The notes under the pieces were generated by a model. The model was not told where the DNA came from. It ran no database searches and saw only the letters and a program-made list of their open reading frames with translations. Both the position numbers and the translations under genes were made by a program. Shown here one piece after another: positions 25,156-35,469 of a stretch of 64,000 nt of DNA (position 1 is the stretch's first letter; every line of letters starts with the position of its first letter). This DNA comes from UBA2966 sp965242505 (GTDB taxonomy: Bacteria; Pseudomonadota; Alphaproteobacteria; UBA2966), in assembly GCA_965242505.1 (NCBI GenBank), contig OZ251449.1, forward strand, positions 186,001 through 250,000, written 5' to 3'.

Positions 25156-25217
25156 ACCCCCCTCCCGACCTCCCCCCTGTCAGGGGGGAGGAGTATGAAT
25201 GGTCAGGGGGGAGGAGA
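25156..25217. repeat. Dispersed GC-rich repeat upstream of tkt
   Basis: Inverted module A (CCCCCCTCCCGACC then CCCCCCTGTCAGGGGGG) followed by a GAGGAGTATGAATGGTCAGG spacer and another G-run. It lies between the ROK gene and the tkt operon and may separate the two transcription units. Confidence 0.75.
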
Positions 25218-25235
25218 GCGCGCGGGGGGCACCGC

Positions 25236-26456
25236 TCAGCGGGCGCTCAACCTCGCGAGAACCGGCGCCCCCTCGAACAGATATTCGCAGATGGCCAGCC
25301 CGCAGCTCGCCGAGTAGCCGTCGATCGGTCCCGTGACGGCGCCGGCCGCGACCTCGACCGGGACCGCGCCCAACGCCTCGACGAGGGCTTCCCTGGCGGC
25401 GCTCACGTAGTGGGGCGACATCGAGAGAAGGCCGGCGATCACCACGACCTCCGGCGCGACGAGGCGCACGAACCCGGCGGCGGCGCGCCCGAGCTCGGAA
25501 CCCGCCGCCGCCATGGACGCGGCCACGGCGGGGTCTCCATCGCGCCCGATCGCGTCGCGAAGCGCGCGGGCCAGCTCGGTCGCGGCGGCGCGCGCGGGAT
25601 CCATGGCGTCGCCGCGCAGACGCCGGAGCACGCCGAGCCCGCCCGCGAGCTCGCCCAGCGTCCTGGCGCCCGGACCGTTTCCGGTCACCGTCATGGCGCC
25701 GATCTCGCCGGGCGGCAGGGCGGCGCGGCCCCTGACGAGGCGGCCGTCCAGGACCAGCCCCGCCGCGACCCCGAGCCCGCAGGTGAACACCAGGGCGTCC
25801 GCCCGTCCGCGCGCCGCGCCGAAGCGCGCCTCGGCGAGCGCGATGCCGCCGGGCAGGGACTCGATCCGCATCGGCAGGTCGAGGAGAGCGGCGAGCTCGG
25901 CCTGCAACGGAACCTCGCGCGCCCACCCCAGAGGGGGCGCGCCGGTCACGCTTCCCCGCGCCGGGTCCACCGCGCCGGCGACCATGGCGAGGCCGCCGAA
26001 CAGGCGGTCCCGGTCCGTGACGTGCGCGCGGATGAGGCGTCGGCTCTCCTCGGCCACGGCTTCGATGACCGCGTTCGGATCGTCGAGCGTGTCGAGGTCG
26101 AGTTCGACCCCCGCGATGGCCTCGTTCTTGAGATCGGCCAGGGTGATCGTCTGGAGAGCCGCGGCGATGCCGATCCCGAGAACCCGTCCTCCTTGCGGCG
26201 CGACGTCCAGGAGCACCGGGATGCGGCCTCGCCCGCGCGGCGCATCGCCCGGTCCGTCCGGCAGTTCGCGCGCCAGGCCTGCGTCGAGCAGCTCGCGCGA
26301 AATGCGTGACAGCGTCGCCCCGGTCAAGCCGACCTCCGCGGCGATCTCGGCCCGCGAGCACGGCCCGCGGAGCACGAGTTCCCGCAGCACCGTCCGCCGG
26401 TTCCGGTCGCCCAGACCGGCGTGGGTCCGGGATTTCAGCGCGTCATCCGTCATCAC
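25236..26456 (-). CDS. ROK family transcriptional regulator
   Basis: 406 residues. The N-terminal winged HTH (RNRRTVLRELVLRGPCSRAE then VGLTGATLSRISRELL) is followed by a ROK/sugar-kinase-like ASKHA domain with a GCG-type ATP region (LVFTCGLGVAAGLVLDG). The usual ROK zinc site is missing: where the family has GEIGH and a CxCGxxGC cluster, this protein has GEIGAMTVTGNGPGA and no cysteines. It is thus likely a sugar-sensing regulator rather than a kinase, with an altered ligand site. It is upstream of, and co-directional with, tkt-gap-pgk, so control of that operon is a reasonable guess only. A second in-frame ATG at 26453 is equally possible as start. Confidence 0.82.
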   Translation of the reverse strand: MMTDDALKSRTHAGLGDRNRRTVLRELVLRGPCSRAEIAAEVGLTGATLSRISRELLDAGLARELPDGPGDAPRGRGRIPVLLDVAPQGGRVLGIGIAAALQTITLADLKNEAIAGVELDLDTLDDPNAVIEAVAEESRRLIRAHVTDRDRLFGGLAMVAGAVDPARGSVTGAPPLGWAREVPLQAELAALLDLPMRIESLPGGIALAEARFGAARGRADALVFTCGLGVAAGLVLDGRLVRGRAALPPGEIGAMTVTGNGPGARTLGELAGGLGVLRRLRGDAMDPARAAATELARALRDAIGRDGDPAVAASMAAAGSELGRAAAGFVRLVAPEVVVIAGLLSMSPHYVSAAREALVEALGAVPVEVAAGAVTGPIDGYSASCGLAICEYLFEGAPVLARLSAR

Positions 26457-26468
26457 GGCGCGGCGCGT

Positions 26469-26630
26469 CCCCTCGTTCTCCCTCCCCCTGGCAGGGGGAG
26501 GAGTGTGGATGGCAGGGGGGAGGAGCGATAACGGCCCCTCCCGTCATCCGTTCGGGAGGAGGAGTGTGGATGGCGTCCCCTCGTTCTCCCTCCCCTTGGC
26601 AGGGGGAGGGTCGGGGTGGGGGTCATTCGG
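26469..26630. repeat. Dispersed GC-rich repeats upstream of the ROK gene
   Basis: Two module B copies (palindromes around CCCTGGCAGGG and CCTTGGCAGGG) with a degenerate spacer containing GGAGGAGTGTGGATGGC twice. The right-hand copy (about 26575-26630) continues into the 3' end of the coiled-coil gene and recurs almost unchanged at about 27243-27300. Confidence 0.75.
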
Positions 26631-27123
26631 CGGGCGGTGGGGCGGTCCGTTCGACGACGCGCTCCAGGCTGGCGGTCTGGCGCTCGAGGCTGGCGGTCTG
26701 GCGCTCGAGGCCGCCGATCAGGGCATCGAGGCTGCGCCCCTGCATGGCGAGCGCATCCATGGCCGCCTCGTGGCGGCGGGCCCCCTCGTTCATCGCCTCC
26801 TCATGGCGCTTCCCGTCAGCCTCGCGCTGGGCGGCGATCGCGGCCATGGTTTCGGCGTGCGCCGCCATCGCCTCCTTGTGGCGGCGTTCGTCGGCTTCGT
26901 GTTGCCGATCGAGGATCACGGCGCGGTCCTTGTTCGCGCGGACCATGGCGCGGATGCCGTACCATATCCCCCACGCCGCCGCGGCGGCGGCGGCGGACAC
27001 GACCGCGGCGGCGGCGCCGACGACGGCGACCCAGAAGGCCGCATGTTGCGCGGCGAGCGTGGCGCTCTGATAGGCGAGCACGGCGTCCTGGTAGGTGACC
27101 GTGGCTTGCTCGAACGCGGTCAT
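26623..27123 (-). CDS. Coiled-coil single-pass membrane protein (copy 1)
   Basis: 166 residues; function unknown. Residues 1-27 are three loose copies of a seven-residue unit of the form YQxAxLA. A long alanine-rich hydrophobic helix spans about residues 30-55. A strongly charged helix with repeated (R/K)HxEAMxA patterns then predicts a coiled coil, ending in two copies of ERQTASLERQ-like residues and a PPPAE tail. Only the N-terminal heptad number and the ERQTASL copy number differ from the adjacent paralogue. No catalytic motif is seen. The PPP tail abuts a dispersed repeat. Confidence 0.7.
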   Translation of the reverse strand: MTAFEQATVTYQDAVLAYQSATLAAQHAAFWVAVVGAAAAVVSAAAAAAAWGIWYGIRAMVRANKDRAVILDRQHEADERRHKEAMAAHAETMAAIAAQREADGKRHEEAMNEGARRHEAAMDALAMQGRSLDALIGGLERQTASLERQTASLERVVERTAPPPAE

Positions 27124-27175
27124 GGGCGTCTCCTTTCGGGCCGGGATACTACCGGATTGCCGTGAAGGCGGGAAC

Positions 27176-27298
27176 CCCCCTCCCGACCTCCCCCCTGTCA
27201 GGGGGGAGGAGTATCAGTGGTCAGGGGGGAGTAACGAGTGGCGGGGCGCCCCCTCGTTCTCCCTCCCCCTGGCAGGGGGAGGGTCGGGGTGGGGGTCA
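27176..27298. repeat. Dispersed GC-rich repeats between the two coiled-coil genes
   Basis: Module A (CCCCCCTGTCAGGGGGG) at about 27190-27210, then a module B palindrome with the TCGGGGTGGGGGTCATTCGG tail that is also found at the end of copy 1. It is part of the segment duplicated together with the gene. Confidence 0.75.
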
Positions 27299-27862
27299 TT
27301 CGGCGGGCGGCGGGGCGGTCCGTTCGACGACGCGCTCCAGGCTGGCGGTCTGGCGCTCGAGGCCGCCGATCAGGGCATCGAGGCTGCGCCCCTGCATGGC
27401 GAGCGCATCCATGGCCGCCTCGTGGCGGCGGGCCCCCTCGTTCATCGCCTCCTCATGGCGCTTCCCGTCAGCCTCGCGCTGGGCGGCGATCGCGGCCATG
27501 GTTTCGGCGTGCGCCGCCATCGCCTCCTTGTGGCGGCGTTCGTCGGCTTCGTGTTGCCGATCGAGGATCACGGCGCGGTCCTTGTTCGCGCGGACCATGG
27601 CGCGGATGCCGTACCATATCCCCCACGCCGCCGCGGCGGCGGCGGCGGCGGACACGACCGCGGCGCCGGTGCCGACGGCCGCGATCCAGAGGGCCACGTG
27701 TTGCGCGGCGAGCGCGGCGTCCTAGTAGGCGAGCATGGCGTCCTGGTGGGCGAGCATTGCGTCCTGGTAGGCGAGCGTGGCGCTCTGATAGGCGAGCGTG
27801 GAGCTCTGATAGGCGAGCGTGGAGGTCTGGTAGGTGACCGTGGCTTGTTCGAACGCGGTCAT
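27296..27862 (-). pseudogene. Coiled-coil membrane protein (copy 2), interrupted by TAG
   Basis: A paralogue of the gene at 26623-27123 with the same ATG context at 27862. From the hydrophobic helix to the stop the two proteins are almost identical. The N-terminal heptad region is expanded to about seven YQxAxLA units, encoded by a 21-base tandem repeat. Codon 47 is TAG (27722-27724) where the repeat pattern predicts CAG, so full-length translation is blocked. A GTG at 27697 could restart a 133-residue product that still has the membrane helix and coiled coil. It is either a recent pseudogene or a truncated-but-functional copy. Confidence 0.7.
27717..27842 (-). repeat. 21-base tandem repeat, six units
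   Basis: Six consecutive 21-base units within the 5' part of the copy 2 gene, each encoding one YQxAxLA heptad. Units differ at a few bases; the first (nearest the membrane helix) carries the TAG stop. Copy 1 has only two comparable units, so the number has changed since duplication. Confidence 0.8.
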
Positions 27863-27912
27863 GGGCGTCTCCTTTCAGGCCGGAACGTTACCCGATCGCC
27901 GCAAAGGCGGGA

Positions 27913-28060
27913 ACCCTCCTCCCGGCCTCCCCCCTGTCACGGTGAATCGGACATCAGGGGGCGTATATGCAAGGAACAGGACCCCCCTCCCGACCTCCCC
28001 CTGCCAGGGGGAGGAGTGTCGAGGGCTCCCCCTGGCAGGGGGAGGGTCGGGGTGGGGGGC
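27913..28060. repeat. Dispersed GC-rich repeats, one interrupted
   Basis: The left module A is broken after CCCCCCTGTCA by a foreign CGGTGAATCGGACATCA stretch. A normal C-rich copy and two short module B palindromes follow, downstream of the DUF1640 gene. The interruption shows that the modules can be split by later insertions. Confidence 0.7.
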
Positions 28061-28079
28061 GACCGGCGCCGGGCGCGGC

Positions 28080-28481
28080 CTACGGCAGCAGCTTGAGCAG
28101 GCCGACGATGAGCGCGGCCTGTCCGACGGCGATGGCGAGGACGAAGCGGACCAGCCGGGTTTCGAGGTTGGCCACGTCGGTCTTGAATTCGGCCCTGAGT
28201 TCGGCCATGTCGATCTTGAGTTCGGCGACGTCGGCCTTGAGCGCGCCGAGTCCCTCGTCGAGGTCGGCCTTGGTGGCCATCCTGTCTTCGAGGCGGACGA
28301 CATCGGCCTTGACGGCGCCGATCCCCTTGTCGAGATCGTCCTTGGTGGCGACGCCTTCCGTCACGGCGTCGCGGACGGCTTCGGCGTGCGCTTCGGCCTG
28401 GGCCTCGTCCACGCCGGCCGCCTTGAGGCGGCGCGCGTAGGTCAGCGTGTCGAAGCCGGTTACGTGCGCGGTCATGGCCAT
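28080..28481 (-). CDS. DUF1640-like coiled-coil membrane protein
   Basis: 133 residues from the ATG at 28481 (a second ATG is two codons later). The order is a short N-terminal FDTLTYARRLKAAGVDEAQA helix, the repeated ATKDDLD and ATKADLD linkers, a long amphipathic helix (AELKIDMAELRAEFKTDV), and a C-terminal membrane helix ending LLKLLP. This layout is the bacterial DUF1640 family, which has distant eukaryotic relatives in the mitochondrial MCUR1/CCDC90 group. The bacterial function is unknown. It sits next to two other small coiled-coil/membrane genes of different sequence. Confidence 0.8.
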   Translation of the reverse strand: MAMTAHVTGFDTLTYARRLKAAGVDEAQAEAHAEAVRDAVTEGVATKDDLDKGIGAVKADVVRLEDRMATKADLDEGLGALKADVAELKIDMAELRAEFKTDVANLETRLVRFVLAIAVGQAALIVGLLKLLP

Positions 28482-28572
28482 GGGCCGAAGGCTACACCGT
28501 TGCGGGGCCGTCCGCAAGCGACCGTCCCGATTCGGGTCTCTCGGGCCGCCCGTCACGTGGAGGGCGTTTGCG

Positions 28573-28652
28573 CTCCTCTCCCCGCCGCGACCCCCACCCC
28601 GACCCTCCCCCTGCAAGGGGGAGGGAGAACGAGGGGGAGGTCGGGAGGGGGG
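28573..28652. repeat. Dispersed GC-rich repeat, modules B and A-tail
   Basis: Module B with palindrome CCCTCCCCCTGCAAGGGGGA followed by GGTCGGGAGGGGG. It fills the gap between the DUF1640 gene and tRNA-Val. Confidence 0.8.
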
Positions 28653-28777
28653 CCGCGGTCCCGCAACGCCGCTCGCGCGAGAGCAGCGCCACGGTCGCAG
28701 GGCCCGTTTCGGCGGGCCGACGGCGTGCGGGCTCGCTCCGAGGCGGAAATCTCGACGACGCCCGAAACCGCCGGACG

Positions 28778-28853
28778 TGGTGGGCGGTGACGGGATCGAA
28801 CCGCCGACTTCCACGGTGTAAACGTGGCGCTCTCCCGGCTGAGCTAACCGCCC
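28778..28853 (-). tRNA. tRNA-Val (anticodon TAC)
   Basis: A 76-base cloverleaf on the minus strand. The acceptor arms GGGCGGT and ACCGCCC pair perfectly. The D arm contains TTAGCTCAG, the anticodon stem is CCACG/CGTGG with loop TTTACAC, and the T loop is TTCGATC with one G-U pair in the stem. Discriminator A and CCA are encoded. It lies upstream of DUF1640 and downstream of hup on the same strand. Confidence 0.95.
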
Positions 28854-28932
28854 GGACCCCCCGGCCCGGCGAACGAAGCGGCCCCGACCTGCCCGCGGGG
28901 CGGCCGGCGCCGGACGCCTCCTCGGGGAACCC

Positions 28933-29205
28933 TCAGTTCACGGCGTCCTTCAGAGTCTTGCCCGCCTTGAATCTGGGCTGCTTCGAAGCCGGGATGTGGA
29001 TGCTCTCTCCGGTTCGCGGATTACGGCCTTCGGAGGCGCGGCGTTCGACGACGCTGAACGTGCCGAAGCCGACGAGTCTGACGTCCGAGCCGTTCGAAAG
29101 CGCCTGGGAAATCGAATCGAACACACTGTCGACGGCTTTCGCCGCGTCCGCCTTCGAGAGACCGGTATCACTGGCTACGCTCGCCACAAGATCGTTTTTC
29201 TTCAC
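28933..29205 (-). CDS. hup: DNA-binding protein HU
   Basis: Histone-like nucleoid protein of 90 residues, exactly the family length, starting with GTG at 29205 (VKKNDLVASV). The beta-arm signature GFGTFSVVERRASEGRNPRT and the FKAGKTLKDAV C-terminus are present. A purine-rich AGGGGG precedes the start. It follows lon, as in many Proteobacteria, and is likely partly co-transcribed with it across a 234-base gap. Confidence 0.96.
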   Translation of the reverse strand: MKKNDLVASVASDTGLSKADAAKAVDSVFDSISQALSNGSDVRLVGFGTFSVVERRASEGRNPRTGESIHIPASKQPRFKAGKTLKDAVN

Positions 29206-29439
29206 GGCAGGGGGCCCCCTCATATGTTTGTTGGAATTTGGGTGGATGAAACCCGGGACGACGTCTCCGACGCGCCGTGAAGTGTAGGGCGCGTCCGGCG
29301 CATCGTCAAAGAGAAATCTACTCGTCCATGAGGGTCCGCCGGTGGAGCGGAGAACTTCCCCGGCGCTCCCGTCGCCGGACGAGTCCTGCGGACGGGCGAG
29401 AAGAGAAAGGCGGAGGGGAAGGCCCGGTCGTTCTCCGGC

Positions 29440-31863
29440 CTAATGGGTCACGACGCCGTCGAGGTCCTCCGCCTCGGTCTCTTTCGCGGCGACCTTGGCG
29501 AGCTCCGCCTCCTCGTCCCATTCGATGGGCATCAACGGCTTGGTCAGCGCGAGCTTCAACACGTCGTCGACCGTATCGACCGCGACGATATCGAGGCCAC
29601 GCTTGACGTTGTCCGGGATCTCGACGACGTCCTTCTCGTTCTCCTTCGGGATGAGCACCGTCCCGACCCCGGCCCTCAACGCGGCGAGCATCTTTTCCTT
29701 GAGCCCGCCGATGGGCAGGACGCGCCCCCGAAGGGTGATCTCGCCGGTCATCGCGATATCCCGGCGGACCGGGTTCTGGGTCAGGACCGACACGATCGCC
29801 GAGATCATCGCGATGCCGGCGGAGGGGCCGTCCTTGGGCGTCGCTCCCTCCGGGACGTGGACGTGTATGTCGCGCCTCTCGAACGTCGTGGGCTTGACGC
29901 CGAACGACACCGACCGCGCGCGAACGTAGCTGGCCGCGGCCTGCGCCGATTCCTGCATGACGTCGCCGAGCTTGCCCGTGATGTTGATGCGGCCCTTGCC
30001 GGGAAGCGTGATGGCCTCGACCGACAACAGCTCGCCGCCCACCTCGGTCCACGCGAGGCCCGTGCAGACGCCGATCAGGTCCTTTTCCTCGATCTCGCTC
30101 GACCGGTAACGGGGCACGCCCGCGTACTTCTCGAGACTCTTCTTGGTGACGTGGACGCGCTTCCTGCCGTGCTGGAGGATGTCGCGTATCGCCTTCCGCG
30201 AAAGGCCGGCGATCTCGCGCTCCAGGTTCCGCACCCCCGCCTCGCGGGTGTAATGGCGGATGAGGGAACGCAGCGCTTCGTCCGACAGGGCCCATTCCCC
30301 CTCTTCGAGGCCGTGCGCCTCGATCTGCTTCGGAAGCAGGTGCTGCCTCGCGATCTCGACCTTCTCGTCCTCGGTGTAGCCCGATATGCGGAGGACTTCC
30401 ATGCGGTCCAGAAGCGCCGGGATGATCCGCAAGGTGTTCGCCGTGGTGACGAACATCACGTCGGAGAGATCGTAGTCGACCTCGAGGTAGTGGTCGTTGA
30501 AGGCGTGGTTCTGCTCGGGGTCCAGGACCTCCAGCAGGGCCGCCGACGGATCGCCCCTGAAGTCGGCGCCCAGCTTGTCCACCTCGTCCAGCATGATCAG
30601 GGGGTTGGACGTCTTGGCCTTCTTCATCGACTGGATGATCTTGCCGGGCAGCGAGCCGATGTAGGTCCGCCGATGGCCGCGGATCTCGGCTTCGTCGCGC
30701 ACGCCGCCGAGCGACATGCGGACGAAGTTCCTGCCCGTGGCCCGGGCGATCGACTGGCCCAGCGACGTCTTGCCGACGCCGGGCGGCCCGACCAGGCACA
30801 GGATCGGCCCCTTGAGCTTCCTGGCCCGCTGCTGGACGGCGAGGTGCTCGAGAATACGCTCCTTCACCTTCTCGAGGCCGTAGTGGTCGTCGTTGAGAAC
30901 CTTCTCGGCGAAGTCGATGTCCTTCTTGATCTTGCTCTTCTTGCGCCACGGGATGTTCAGGATCCAGTCGAGATAGTTGCGGACCACGGTGGCCTCGGCG
31001 GACATCGGGCTCATGTTGCGCAGCTTCTTGAGCTCCGCGACGGCCTTCTCCCGGGCTTCCTTCGAGAGCTTCGTCTTGGCGATCTTCTCTTCCAGCTCCG
31101 CCAGCTCGCCGCCGCCCTCTTCCCCCTCGCCCAGCTCCTTCTGGATGGCCTTGAGCTGTTCGTTGAGATAGTACTCGCGCTGGGTCTTCTCCATCTGGCG
31201 CTTGACGCGGCTGCGGATCTTCTTCTCGACCTGCATCACGCCGATCTCGCCCTCCATCAGCGAGTAGACCCGCTCCAGCCTCTCGCCCACGCCCTGGATC
31301 TCCAGCAGTTCCTGCTTGTCGGCGATCTTGAGCTGCAGGTGCGAGGCGACCGTGTCGGCGAGCTTGCCCGGATCCTCGATCTGGTTCAGGGACACCAGGA
31401 CCTCCGGCGGGATCTTCTTGTTGAGCTTCACGTATTGCTCGAATTCCGAGACCACCGAACGGGACAGGGCCTCCAGCTCCTGCGGGTCGTCGTTGACCTC
31501 CTCCAGGGCTTCCACCTCGGCCTCGAAGAACTCCGCGTTGTCGGCGAAGGCCTTCACGCGCGCCCGGCGCCCCCCTTCCACCAGCACCTTGACCGTGCCG
31601 TCGGGCAGCTTCAGCAACTGGAGCACGGACCCGATCGTCCCGACGGAATGAATGTCGTCCGGCGACGGGTCGTCCTGGCTGGCGTTCTTCTGGGCCAGCA
31701 ACAGGATCTGCTTGTCGGCCTGCATGACGTCTTCCAGGGCTCGAACGGACTTGTCCCGGCCCACGAACAGGGGAACGATCATGTGCGGGAACACGACGAT
31801 GTCGCGCAGCGGAAGCACGGGAAGAACCTGGACGGGACTCGCTTCAACCATTTGCCTGCTCAT
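29440..31863 (-). CDS. lon: ATP-dependent protease La
   Basis: 807-residue Lon, which degrades misfolded and regulatory proteins in the cytoplasm. The N-terminal substrate-binding domain starts at LPVLPLRDIVVFPHM. Walker A GPPGVGKT is at residues 359-366 and Walker B PLIMLDEVDK at about 421-430. The protease domain carries the Ser681/Lys723 dyad in PKDGPSAGIA and GGLKEK. Length and all motifs are normal. It is preceded by clpX, clpP and tig on the same strand, the standard quality-control cluster. Confidence 0.98.
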   Translation of the reverse strand: MSRQMVEASPVQVLPVLPLRDIVVFPHMIVPLFVGRDKSVRALEDVMQADKQILLLAQKNASQDDPSPDDIHSVGTIGSVLQLLKLPDGTVKVLVEGGRRARVKAFADNAEFFEAEVEALEEVNDDPQELEALSRSVVSEFEQYVKLNKKIPPEVLVSLNQIEDPGKLADTVASHLQLKIADKQELLEIQGVGERLERVYSLMEGEIGVMQVEKKIRSRVKRQMEKTQREYYLNEQLKAIQKELGEGEEGGGELAELEEKIAKTKLSKEAREKAVAELKKLRNMSPMSAEATVVRNYLDWILNIPWRKKSKIKKDIDFAEKVLNDDHYGLEKVKERILEHLAVQQRARKLKGPILCLVGPPGVGKTSLGQSIARATGRNFVRMSLGGVRDEAEIRGHRRTYIGSLPGKIIQSMKKAKTSNPLIMLDEVDKLGADFRGDPSAALLEVLDPEQNHAFNDHYLEVDYDLSDVMFVTTANTLRIIPALLDRMEVLRISGYTEDEKVEIARQHLLPKQIEAHGLEEGEWALSDEALRSLIRHYTREAGVRNLEREIAGLSRKAIRDILQHGRKRVHVTKKSLEKYAGVPRYRSSEIEEKDLIGVCTGLAWTEVGGELLSVEAITLPGKGRINITGKLGDVMQESAQAAASYVRARSVSFGVKPTTFERRDIHVHVPEGATPKDGPSAGIAMISAIVSVLTQNPVRRDIAMTGEITLRGRVLPIGGLKEKMLAALRAGVGTVLIPKENEKDVVEIPDNVKRGLDIVAVDTVDDVLKLALTKPLMPIEWDEEAELAKVAAKETEAEDLDGVVTH

Positions 31864-31946
31864 TCCTTCTGACTGTCGCCCGGCGTGGCCGCGATGCCGC
31901 CCGCCTCATACATGGTTCGGCCGATACCGCCGTTCAAGCGATCCGC

Positions 31947-33212
<1,266 letters not shown>

Positions 33213-33364
33213 GGGAACTCCGAGGCTTGGGAGGCCGAGCCGGACCCGCGCGGGGACGCCGCGCCCGGGGCCTCATGTTAACGGCTTCGGTCCGCCGTCC
33301 ACAACGCAAATCTTGCGCGCGCGGCGAGGCGGCCCCTCATCATGTAGTCCATAGAGCCGGGTCG

Positions 33365-34003
33365 TCAGCCATCGCCGTCGTCGCCGGCGGCGTCGGGCGC
33401 CGCCGGGCGGCGCGCCACGATGTCGTCGACGATCCCGAAGTCCCGGGCTTCCTCGGGAGTCAGGAACTTGTCCCGGTCCACGTTCCGCTCGATGACGTCG
33501 AGGTTCTGGCCCGTATGTTCCGCGTAGATCGCGTTGAGCCGGTCCCGCAACGCCAGGATCTCCCTCGCGTGGATCTCGATGTCCGCCGCCTGGCCCTGGG
33601 CGCCGCCGTGAGGCTGATGGATCATCATCCGCGCGTTGGGCAGCGCGTACCGTTTCCCCTTGGCGCCGGCCGCGAGAAGCAGCGACCCCATCGAGGCCGC
33701 CTGGCCGAAGCAGAGCGTCGAGACGTCCGGGCGGATGTATTGCATGGTGTCGTAGATCGCCAGACCCGACGACACGATGCCGCCCGGCGAATTGATGTAG
33801 AAGGCGATGTCCTTCCGCGGATTGTCGGCCTCCAGGAAGAGAAGCTGGGCCGTGATCAGGCTCGCCACGTGATCGTCGACCGCGCCGGCGAGGAACACGA
33901 TCCGCTCCTTGAGCAGCCGCGAGTATATGTCGTACGCCCGTTCCCCCCGGTTGGTCTGCTCGACCACCATCGGCACGAGAGCCTGCATCCTGGTATCCGT
34001 CAT
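33365..34003 (-). CDS. clpP: ClpP, proteolytic subunit of Clp protease
   Basis: 212-residue serine peptidase forming the ClpXP/ClpAP chamber. The catalytic triad is Ser104 in GQAASMGS, His129 in MMIHQPHGG and Asp178 in NVDRDKF. A short N-terminal propeptide precedes LVPMVVEQTNRGERAYD. It is 81 bases downstream of trigger factor and begins with ATG at 34003. Confidence 0.98.
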   Translation of the reverse strand: MTDTRMQALVPMVVEQTNRGERAYDIYSRLLKERIVFLAGAVDDHVASLITAQLLFLEADNPRKDIAFYINSPGGIVSSGLAIYDTMQYIRPDVSTLCFGQAASMGSLLLAAGAKGKRYALPNARMMIHQPHGGAQGQAADIEIHAREILALRDRLNAIYAEHTGQNLDVIERNVDRDKFLTPEEARDFGIVDDIVARRPAAPDAAGDDGDG

Positions 34004-34085
34004 GGCGAACCCACACTCCGTTCGGTCCTGATCACGCGGCCGGGACGGCGCCCGGCGCCTCCGTCGAGGAACGGCGCGGACACCC

Positions 34086-35426
34086 TCACGAAAGGGACTC
34101 CTCGTCGTCCTCGGGCCCGTCCAACAGTTCGTCCGGGGTCACCTCGCGTTCGCTGACGTCGGCCATCTCGAGAATGAAGTCGACGACCTTGTCCTCCAGG
34201 AGGGGGCCCCGAAATCTGGTCATCGCCCGGGAATCGTTCCGAAGCTCCAGGAGGACCTTGTGTTCCCTTTCGGGAAACCGCCGCGCGTATTCCGCCATCG
34301 CCCGGTCGATCTCGTCCTGCCGCACCTCGATGTTGTTGCGGCGGCCCACGTCCGACAGCAGCAGCCCCAGACCGACCCGCCGCTCGGCGATCGCCCGATA
34401 CTCCTTCTTCGCCTCCTCCTCGGACTTCGGCGGACCCTCCTCGTCCTCGCCCAACGCCCGGAGATCCCCCCCGATCCGTCCCCAGATTTCCTCGAACTCG
34501 TCGTCGATGAGCCCGCGGGGGATCTCGAAATCGCACCGCTCGGCGAGCGCGTCGAGGAGCTGGCGCTTGACCCGCTCCCGCGAGATCCGATCGTAGTCGG
34601 CCCTGATCTGGTCCGAGACCGCCTTCGTGAGCTCTTCCAGGGTTTCCACGCCCATCTTCACGGCCAGCTCGTCGTCGATCGCCGGCGTCTCGGGACGCTT
34701 GACCTCCTTGACGTCGACCTCGAACACGGCGCTCTGGCCCGCCAGCTCCTCCGCCGGGTAGTCTTCGGGGAAGGTCATGTCGATATCGAGATGCCGGCCC
34801 GCGGTCGCGCCGGCCAACCGATCGTCGAACTCCGGAATGAAAGCGCCCGATCCGAGGATGAACTCGAAGTCCCGGGCGTTGCCGCCTTCGAACTCGACGC
34901 CGTCGCGCCGCCCGACGAAATCGACGACGACGGCATCGCCCGACCTGGCCTCCCGGTCTTCCTCCGTCTCGTAGGTCGTCTGGGTCTTCGCCATCCATTC
35001 CAGATGCGACCGGACGTGCTCCTCCGTCGGCTGGGCCCGGAGCCGCTCGATCGCGATGGACGAAAAGTCGATCGGCTCGATCTCGGGGAACGCCTCGATC
35101 GAAAGCGTGTATTCGAGCCCGCCGCCCTCCTCGAACCTCGTGATCTCGACCTCGGGCCGAACGGCGAGGCGCAGGTCCTGGTCGGAGAGGGCCCGTTGGG
35201 TCCCCTCGTTCACGGTCTCCTCGAGGACCTCGCCCCTGACGGCATCGCCGTAGCGCTTCCTGAGGAGAGACAGAGGCGCCTTGCCCGGACGAAAGCCGGG
35301 GAGCGAAATCCTGCCGGCCAGTTCGCCGAGCTTGGCGTCGACGCGCTCCTCGATCGCCGCATCCTCGACGACGACCCTGAATTCGCGCTTGAGGCCCTCC
35401 GCGCTGGTCTGCGTCACTTCGATCAC
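34086..35426 (-). CDS. tig: Trigger factor (ribosome-bound chaperone)
   Basis: 446-residue chaperone and peptidyl-prolyl isomerase at the ribosomal exit tunnel. The start is GTG at 35426 (VIEVTQTSAEGLKREF) with an AGGGACGAGAG ribosome site. The ribosome-binding signature is GFRPGKAPLSLLRKRYG near residue 45, the FKBP-like domain lies around residues 150-240, and the helical chaperone domain and an acidic tail (PEDDEESLS) follow. The long acidic insert EDEEGPPKSEEEAKKEY is within the C-domain and is common in Alphaproteobacteria. Confidence 0.96.
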   Translation of the reverse strand: MIEVTQTSAEGLKREFRVVVEDAAIEERVDAKLGELAGRISLPGFRPGKAPLSLLRKRYGDAVRGEVLEETVNEGTQRALSDQDLRLAVRPEVEITRFEEGGGLEYTLSIEAFPEIEPIDFSSIAIERLRAQPTEEHVRSHLEWMAKTQTTYETEEDREARSGDAVVVDFVGRRDGVEFEGGNARDFEFILGSGAFIPEFDDRLAGATAGRHLDIDMTFPEDYPAEELAGQSAVFEVDVKEVKRPETPAIDDELAVKMGVETLEELTKAVSDQIRADYDRISRERVKRQLLDALAERCDFEIPRGLIDDEFEEIWGRIGGDLRALGEDEEGPPKSEEEAKKEYRAIAERRVGLGLLLSDVGRRNNIEVRQDEIDRAMAEYARRFPEREHKVLLELRNDSRAMTRFRGPLLEDKVVDFILEMADVSEREVTPDELLDGPEDDEESLS

Positions 35427-35469
35427 GGTCTCTCGTCCCTGAACTGATGCGGTCGCCCCCGAGACGCTC

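Noticed and set aside
29443..31872. An 809-codon open frame antisense to lon.
   Set aside because: Its composition is the mirror of lon codon bias in GC-rich DNA; no domain is seen and lon on the other strand is certain.
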